A DNA stretch of 64,000 bases, taken from assembly GCF_011752625.1 (NCBI RefSeq), contig NZ_VWXD01000001.1, forward strand, positions 868,001 through 932,000, in the 5' to 3' direction. The position numbers and the translations under genes were made by a program. Source of the DNA: Candidatus Pantoea formicae (GTDB lineage: Bacteria > Pseudomonadota > Gammaproteobacteria > Enterobacterales > Enterobacteriaceae). A model generated the notes under the pieces. It saw only the letters and a program-made list of their open reading frames with translations, was not told where the DNA came from and did not search any database. Shown one piece after another: positions 59,361 through 64,000 of the stretch (position 1 is the stretch's first letter; each line of letters opens with the position of its first letter).

Positions 59361-59804
59361 TTAATCTGTGATGCGATACTGAATAAAGTCTGTCTTGGTC
59401 GCCACCTGGTCGTACAGCGCGCGGGCACGGTAATTATTCTCACGCGTCATCCAGTACACCTTGGAGCAGTTCATCTCACTGGCAGCAGCCTTGACGGCAG
59501 CGATCAGCGCGCGGCCGGTGCCGTGCTTTCGCCCCTCGGGCCGTACAAACAGATCCTGCAAGTAGCAATAATCTCCCGTGGTCCAGGTACTGCGATGGCA
59601 AAGAAAATGCACCAAGCCCGTCAACGCACCCTGCTCTTCAGCCACCAGGCAATACATGGGTTCATTTTCAGCCAACAACCGGCGGAAAGTGGTATTGGTC
59701 ACCTCTTCAGTGACTTCGCTGATATAAAAGTCGAGATACCCCAACCACAGGGCTTTCCATTGCACATAATCGTTTTCATTAAGCTGACGGATAGTGAAGT
59801 CCAT
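59361..59804 (-). CDS. GNAT family N-acetyltransferase
   Basis: A 147-residue acetyltransferase: MDFTIRQLNENDYVQWKALWLGYLDFY start, EQGALTGLVHFLCHRSTWT, the acetyl-CoA site LQDLFVRPEGRKHGTGRALIAAVKAAA near 82-108 with the R-x-x-G-x-G/A pattern, and VYWMTRENNYRARALYDQVA near 117-136. Substrate unknown. It overlaps the upstream RimJ/L-type gene by 26 bp and is followed after 40 bp by the LysE-type exporter. Confidence 0.87.
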   Translation of the reverse strand: MDFTIRQLNENDYVQWKALWLGYLDFYISEVTEEVTNTTFRRLLAENEPMYCLVAEEQGALTGLVHFLCHRSTWTTGDYCYLQDLFVRPEGRKHGTGRALIAAVKAAASEMNCSKVYWMTRENNYRARALYDQVATKTDFIQYRITD

Positions 59805-60333
59805 TCTTCGATCTCCATTGTTGGCGGGTAATGTTAAACATTAAATGGGCCGGCGGATCTTGCGGATCGGATACTCGCTGCAAAAACGTCAATCCGGCTT
59901 TTTCTAGTACGCGGCGCGAGGCAGTGTGGTTTTCTCTGACCACGCCGACAATTTCACTGAGTGATAACTCTTCAAAACCAAAACGGAGCGCTCGTACAGC
60001 GAGTTCCGTCGCGAAACCCTTGCCCCATGCATCGGGAGCAAAACGGTAACCAAGATTATTGGTTCGACGTCCGTTAAATTCACTGACAAAGACGCCGCCA
60101 AAGCCGATAACCGTTTCAGGTTGCCTTTTCTCGAAAATGACCCAGTCATCGAAACCATGAATGGCCCGATCTTTAAGTCGCCTCAGTAATACTTCCCGTG
60201 CGTGATCGATATCCGGGTAAGGGCCGCGAGGATTAAATTGATGGGTGGTCGGATCGCCATAGATACGAAATAGCGCCTCTAAATCTTTACGCTCAATATG
60301 CCGATAAAGCAGTCTTTCTGATTCCCACTGCAT
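59779..60333 (-). CDS. RimJ/RimL-type GNAT acetyltransferase
   Basis: A 184-residue acetyltransferase of the RimJ/RimL (Acetyltransf_3) branch: SERLLYRHIERKDLEALFRIYGDPTTHQFNP start, FVSEFNGRRTNNLGYRFAPDAWGKGFATELAVRALRFGFEEL near 83-125 with acetyl-CoA loop WGKGFA, and VREENHTASRRVLEKAGL-type VVRENHTASRRVLEKAG near 132. It may acetylate protein N-termini, amino acids or antibiotics. The last 26 bp overlap the next GNAT gene. Substrate unknown. Confidence 0.87.
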   Translation of the reverse strand: MQWESERLLYRHIERKDLEALFRIYGDPTTHQFNPRGPYPDIDHAREVLLRRLKDRAIHGFDDWVIFEKRQPETVIGFGGVFVSEFNGRRTNNLGYRFAPDAWGKGFATELAVRALRFGFEELSLSEIVGVVRENHTASRRVLEKAGLTFLQRVSDPQDPPAHLMFNITRQQWRSKNGLHYPSA

Positions 60334-60462
60334 AACACTTCCTTGCTGTTTTCACAGGCCATTTCACAACATAGGCCTATAACATATCACCCTGTTCTCA
60401 CTATGACAGTTAAGAAACTTTGCTATGCTGTCAGCCCTCTTCTTTTGTACATGAATTTAATC

Positions 60463-61368
60463 ATGCGAACTACCGACTCGTTGCGACTTCTTCTGCTGGC
60501 GGCTATTTGGGGTGCCAGTTTTCTGTTTATGCGTATTGCCGTACCTGCTCTCGGTGCGGTCAATACCGCCTTTCTGCGTGTCTTATGCGGTGCCTTCGGC
60601 CTGTTAGTGGTGATGGTGGTGATGCGCATCCCTCGTCGATTTGATGGCAAACTGGGCTGGGCGATGCTACTGGGAGTCATCAACTCTGGATTACCTTTTC
60701 TGATGTATTGCCTTGCCGCACGGGTGTTGCCCGCTGGCTACTCCGCCATCCTTAATGCCACTGCGCCGTTGATGGGTGTGATCATCGGCGCTGCCTTCTT
60801 TAGTGAAAAGCTGACGCTTAGCAAAGTGCTGGGAATGGTCGTGGGTTTCACCGGCATTATTTTGATCAGCACCACGGGGGAAGTCGTGCTGTCGCAAGTG
60901 TTGGTGTTAGGGATCGTCGCCTGTTTGGTGGCAACCACCTGCTACGGTTTTGCCGGGTTTCTGGCAAAGCGCTGGATCGGCGCACGCGGGGGGCTGGATG
61001 CCACCAAAGTCGCCTTTGGCAGCCAACTCGGCGCCTCGCTTTTCCTGCTGCCGTTTTTCGCCTTTAGCGCCCCGCAAACGCCTGCTGCGAACTGGCAAAT
61101 TCCTGAGGTCTGGGGCTGCATTCTCGCGGTGGGCTTCATTTGTACCGCCTTGGCCTACATTCTCTACTTCCGCCTTTTAGCAGATATTGGCCCGCTGCGG
61201 ACCTTGACCGTGACCTTTTTAATCCCCCCGTTCGGTATTTTCTGGGGATGGCTGGTACTCGGTGAGCAGATCAATCAGGGCTTTATTGGCGCATCCGTAT
61301 TGATTGTGTTCTCCATCTGGCTGGTGAACAGCAATGGCTTGGAAAACTGGCGTAGAGCCCGCTCCTAG
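60463..61368 (+). CDS. EamA/DMT family transporter
   Basis: A 301-residue membrane protein of about ten hydrophobic segments forming two EamA repeats: LLLLAAIWGASFLFMRIAVPALGAV at the start, LPAGYSAILNATAPLMGVIIGAAFFSEKL near 95-125, and GPLRTLTVTFLIPPFGIFWGWLVLGEQIN near 245-272. Such proteins export metabolites such as amino acids. The start is uncertain: ATG 60463, 60451 and 60403 are in frame and none has a clear ribosome site. It ends one base before the convergent rpiR-type gene. Confidence 0.85.
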   Translation: MRTTDSLRLLLLAAIWGASFLFMRIAVPALGAVNTAFLRVLCGAFGLLVVMVVMRIPRRFDGKLGWAMLLGVINSGLPFLMYCLAARVLPAGYSAILNATAPLMGVIIGAAFFSEKLTLSKVLGMVVGFTGIILISTTGEVVLSQVLVLGIVACLVATTCYGFAGFLAKRWIGARGGLDATKVAFGSQLGASLFLLPFFAFSAPQTPAANWQIPEVWGCILAVGFICTALAYILYFRLLADIGPLRTLTVTFLIPPFGIFWGWLVLGEQINQGFIGASVLIVFSIWLVNSNGLENWRRARS

Positions 61369-62256
61369 TCATTTTTTGCTGGCCGGTTTAAGTGAACGGT
61401 TAAGATCCTGGATACGTTTCATAGTCTTAACCGTCCGCGATGAGGTGGCGGACGCCACAGAAAGAATCAACATCTCCAGACAGACCAGAACCGTGCCATG
61501 CAGCGGCATACGACCATTTTCACCGCCGCGCGGCACATTAATGATCACATCCGCCTCTTTAGCGAACGCCGATTCAAGAGCATTGGTTAACAGAATTACC
61601 GGCATACCAAGGCGTTTGGCTTCTTTTAGGGTCGTCAAACCTTCACGATGGGCGGATTTCTGCGCCATCATGATTAACACATCCCCACGCTGCAAGGTGA
61701 TGAGCTGTTCAGCCAATGCAATCCCAGAACGATTGAGTGTCACCGCTGGAATACCAATGCGTGTGAATAACCGGGCGCTGTAGTCGGCCAGTATGCCTGA
61801 TGCATTGATGCCAAACAGGGCCACCTGACGTGCTTCGATCAACATGGCTACGGCTCTCGCCACCGCCTGGCGGTTATGCGGTTCTGAAAGTGCATCACAG
61901 GCACGTTTATGGCCTCCCAGCACAAAATCGATGCCGGAATTAATATCGCAAGAGAGTTCGCTCACCGTTGCGCTCATCTTCTCTTCAGAATTCATCGCCG
62001 GTCCAAACCACGCAGCCAACGTCGTTTTCAAATCACGTAGTCCGGCAAATCCCAATGCTTGTACTGTCCGCACGACGGTGGCATCCGAGGTCTGCGTCGC
62101 GTCGGCTATTTCCATTGCGGTTGCATCTAATATTGCCTCACGATTATCGTGGATATATCGCGCGACTGACTGAAGGCTGGATGATAATGATGGTGCGCGT
62201 GCACGGTAACGCTCACCTAATACATCAACCCGATTTTTAATTTTATTTACCGCCAT
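61369..62256 (-). CDS. MurR/RpiR family transcriptional regulator
   Basis: A 295-residue regulator: N-terminal RpiR helix-turn-helix (SVARYIHDNREAILDATAMEIADATQTSDATVVRTVQALGFAG, about 28-70) followed by a sugar-isomerase (SIS) domain (about 130-270) with VALFGINASGILADYSARLF and GMPVILLTNALESAFAKEADVIINV. It senses a phosphosugar. ATG 62256 follows AGGA by 6 and is preferred over the start at 62298. A possible target is the IolE/Gfo-Idh pair about 5 kb away, or the TonB receptor opposite it (inference). Confidence 0.88.
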   Translation of the reverse strand: MAVNKIKNRVDVLGERYRARAPSLSSSLQSVARYIHDNREAILDATAMEIADATQTSDATVVRTVQALGFAGLRDLKTTLAAWFGPAMNSEEKMSATVSELSCDINSGIDFVLGGHKRACDALSEPHNRQAVARAVAMLIEARQVALFGINASGILADYSARLFTRIGIPAVTLNRSGIALAEQLITLQRGDVLIMMAQKSAHREGLTTLKEAKRLGMPVILLTNALESAFAKEADVIINVPRGGENGRMPLHGTVLVCLEMLILSVASATSSRTVKTMKRIQDLNRSLKPASKK

Positions 62257-62676
62257 CTGCTTTCCTGCTGTTGTCTGTTGCCTGCATTCGGTGACCACTA
62301 CGGGGTAACCTTGTAGTGATTTTTTGACGTTAAAACGGCGAAGCCGGGTTTGATAACATCACAAAACCTGCGAAGAAAGTCGTCATAAAAAAATCATAAC
62401 CACCTGATTATAAATCATATAAATAAAATTCAAGTAAACCCTGGAATATCAGTTTGATCGTCAATCATACTGTAGTATCCACGCTATTATTTCGATTTAC
62501 TACTACATTCTTTCATGTTTGAATGATTCTCAATAACGTTAAGAGAGTCGTTTTTGCGCGATATGTTGCGCAAATATCGCAGAGATAAATAACGCCTTAA
62601 TGTTTGAAAAAATTTAACTCATTACTTCGTTTCATGGACGAAAATTAATCCCGCACCAACACCAGGTTTAATTTAA
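62257..62676. other. Divergent spacer between rpiR-type and TonB receptor genes
   Basis: A 420-bp AT-rich region holding both promoters and the Fur-like box at 62519-62537. A small GTAGTGATTTTTTGACG region near 62310-62330 could belong to the rpiR promoter. No ORF with a ribosome site is seen. Confidence 0.5.
62519..62537. promoter_or_regulatory. Fur-like box upstream of the third TonB receptor
   Basis: TTGAATGATTCTCAATAAC agrees with the 19-bp Fur consensus at 12 positions, including the AATGAT core. It lies 140 bp upstream of the receptor start, somewhat far, so a promoter near 62540-62600 would be needed. Confidence 0.5.
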
Positions 62677-64000
62677 ATGAATAACAACAAGCCGTTCACT
62701 TTTAAATCACAACGTCATCCGGCGATTATTGCCGCGATTTACGGCGTCACCGTATTGAGTGCAGCCAGCAGCATGGCGGCAGAGAGCGATAGCACCTTGA
62801 CCGTCTCCGCACAGGAAAACAGTACGCAAGGGTATAATGCCACCAGCAGCTCTGTTGCCAGCAAAACCCCGACGTCGCGCCTCAATGAAGCACAATCCAT
62901 CAGCGTCGTGACACAACAGCAACTTGAAGATTATCAGGCCTCAAGCCTTGCCGATGCGATGCGATTTGTCAGTGGCGTGAGTGAAGGAAACACGCTGGCG
63001 GGCACGGAAGATGGCTTTGTACGCCGTGGGTTTGGCAGCAATTCCGATGGCTCCGTTTATCGTGACGGCGTGCGCAGCAGTCAGGGATTAAATTTTGACG
63101 CGACCACTGAACGCGTCGAAGTGCTCAAAGGCTCAGCATCATTACTCTATGGCATCCAGAACCCAGGCGGCGTCATCAATGTGGTAAGCAAAAAGCCACA
63201 GTATGATTGGCACACCAAAGTTAGCGGGCGTTCGTCAAGTGAAGGCGGCGGTGCGGGAACAGTCGATGTCACTGGCCCATTAGGCAACGGCTTTGCCTTT
63301 CGCTTGATTGCTGAAAAGCAGAACCAAGATTACTGGCGCAACTTTGGCAGCGATAAACACACACTCATTGCGCCTTCGCTGCAATGGTATGGTGAAAAAG
63401 CCAGCTTCCTGATCAGCTACGAAGATTATCAGTATGATATTCCCTACGATCGCGGAACCGCGTTTATCAACGGCAAACCGCTCGATATCGGTTATAAAGA
63501 TCGCCTCGATGATAAAGCCAATCACGCTTGGGGTCACAACAAGACTTTCAACGCGCATTACGACTGGCAATTCAATGATGACTGGAGCACCCGCGTCACT
63601 TTTGGCTGGAATCAACGCCAGTACGACAACAATGAAGTGCGCGTCACCGCCATTAATCCGACCACGGGGGTGGTCACTCGCCGGGCTGATGCCAACCGTG
63701 GTTTCAACCACAAAACGAAATATGTTTCATGGGATCTTTTGGGATCACAACAGCTGCTTGGCATGACACACAGCATGGTGTTTGGCACTGACTACGAGAT
63801 GAACCAGACTTACCGTGCGCATCAGTTTCAAGGAAAATCCAACACCGGATTTAACTTTACCGATCCGCAATACGATATTTTGTCACCTGTCACCAACAGC
63901 ACCACGGAAAATACCGCTAACGCCAACAATCTGAATCGTATTCATAGCCGCTCAATTTATGCCAAAGACAGTATTTCATTGACGGAAGATTGGATTGCCG
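62677..64000 (+). CDS. TonB-dependent siderophore receptor (N-terminal part, runs off the window)
   Basis: The first 441 residues of an outer-membrane receptor; the frame is open to the right edge. Start ATG 62677 (MNNNKPFTFKSQRHP). A signal peptide ends near residue 36 (SAASSMAAES). The plug domain has LNEAQSISVVTQQQLEDYQA, FVRRGFGSNSDGSVYRDGVR, TTERVEVLKGSASLLYGIQN and PGGVINVVSKKP, typical of hydroxamate or general siderophore receptors (FhuA/FoxA/FpvA grouping). The ligand cannot be told from this part. A Fur-like box lies upstream. It is divergent from the rpiR-type regulator. Confidence 0.87.
   Translation, partial: MNNNKPFTFKSQRHPAIIAAIYGVTVLSAASSMAAESDSTLTVSAQENSTQGYNATSSSVASKTPTSRLNEAQSISVVTQQQLEDYQASSLADAMRFVSGVSEGNTLAGTEDGFVRRGFGSNSDGSVYRDGVRSSQGLNFDATTERVEVLKGSASLLYGIQNPGGVINVVSKKPQYDWHTKVSGRSSSEGGGAGTVDVTGPLGNGFAFRLIAEKQNQDYWRNFGSDKHTLIAPSLQWYGEKASFLISYEDYQYDIPYDRGTAFINGKPLDIGYKDRLDDKANHAWGHNKTFNAHYDWQFNDDWSTRVTFGWNQRQYDNNEVRVTAINPTTGVVTRRADANRGFNHKTKYVSWDLLGSQQLLGMTHSMVFGTDYEMNQTYRAHQFQGKSNTGFNFTDPQYDILSPVTNSTTENTANANNLNRIHSRSIYAKDSISLTEDWIA

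Overview
This 64 kb window has the content of an enterobacterium of the Erwiniaceae, most likely Pantoea or a close relative. The evidence is the strongly enterobacterial FetAB, FhuE, IroN, BisC, YicS-like, MlrA/BluR-like and H-NS-like proteins, a GC-rich coding style, and short GTAGGG-type palindromic repeats between genes. It is almost entirely accessory nutrient-acquisition gene content with no ribosomal, tRNA or core replication genes. A megaplasmid or a chromosomal niche-adaptation region would both fit (inference). No insertion sequence, phage, CRISPR array or RNA gene was recognised.

Layout. 1-7056: the end of a peptide-type ABC importer operon (binding protein tail, two permeases, fused double ATPase) coupled to a luciferase-like monooxygenase, a fused CMD/AhpD-type protein, a relic of an M20 amidohydrolase and a VOC protein. 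7107-8526: fetAB metal exporter. 9030-13032: a three-gene binding-protein-dependent importer of the Fbp/Afu type. 13067-18093: small redox and detoxification genes (quinone-reductase-like, VOC, SRPBCC, DJ-1/PfpI) with two LysR regulators and an unlisted 47-residue gene. 18090-25810: an organosulfur acquisition cluster. It holds an SsuB/TauB-like ATPase, two Tat-exported binding proteins of one family, an SsuC-like permease, a cysteine-synthase-like enzyme, an acyl-CoA-dehydrogenase-like flavin monooxygenase and an SsuD-like monooxygenase. 25905-33337: an RcnA-like Ni/Co exporter, the coprogen receptor fhuE, a LysR/royal-jelly-protein pair and a CitMHS carrier. 33554: an H-NS/StpA paralogue.

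34065-41724 is a divergent pair of operons: aminotransferase, NtaA/SnaA/SoxA-type monooxygenase and iron-type alcohol dehydrogenase in one direction; GNAT acetyltransferase, M20 deacylase, MmgE/PrpD and a YafY-type regulator in the other. The acetyltransferase/monooxygenase/deacetylase trio resembles the Bacillus S-alkylcysteine salvage route. 41860-46721 is a patchy, lower-GC stretch with small genes, an MscS channel, an MlrA/BluR-family regulator broken by an in-frame TGA, and a YmgB/YcgZ-like connector. 46759-51653: an amino-acid ABC importer followed by a BisC-like sulfoxide reductase. 52453-56995: Fur box, iroN, and an IolE-like/Gfo-Idh pair. 56992-62256: an epoxide-hydrolase-like gene with a TetR regulator and matching operators, then exporters, acetyltransferases and an RpiR regulator. 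62677 to the end: the beginning of a third siderophore receptor.

Taken together, the window reads as a scavenging toolkit for sulfur (three luciferase-family monooxygenases, two to three importers, C-S and S=O chemistry) and iron (three TonB receptors for siderophores, none with biosynthesis genes here). All functions are assigned by reading translated sequence and motifs, without database searches.
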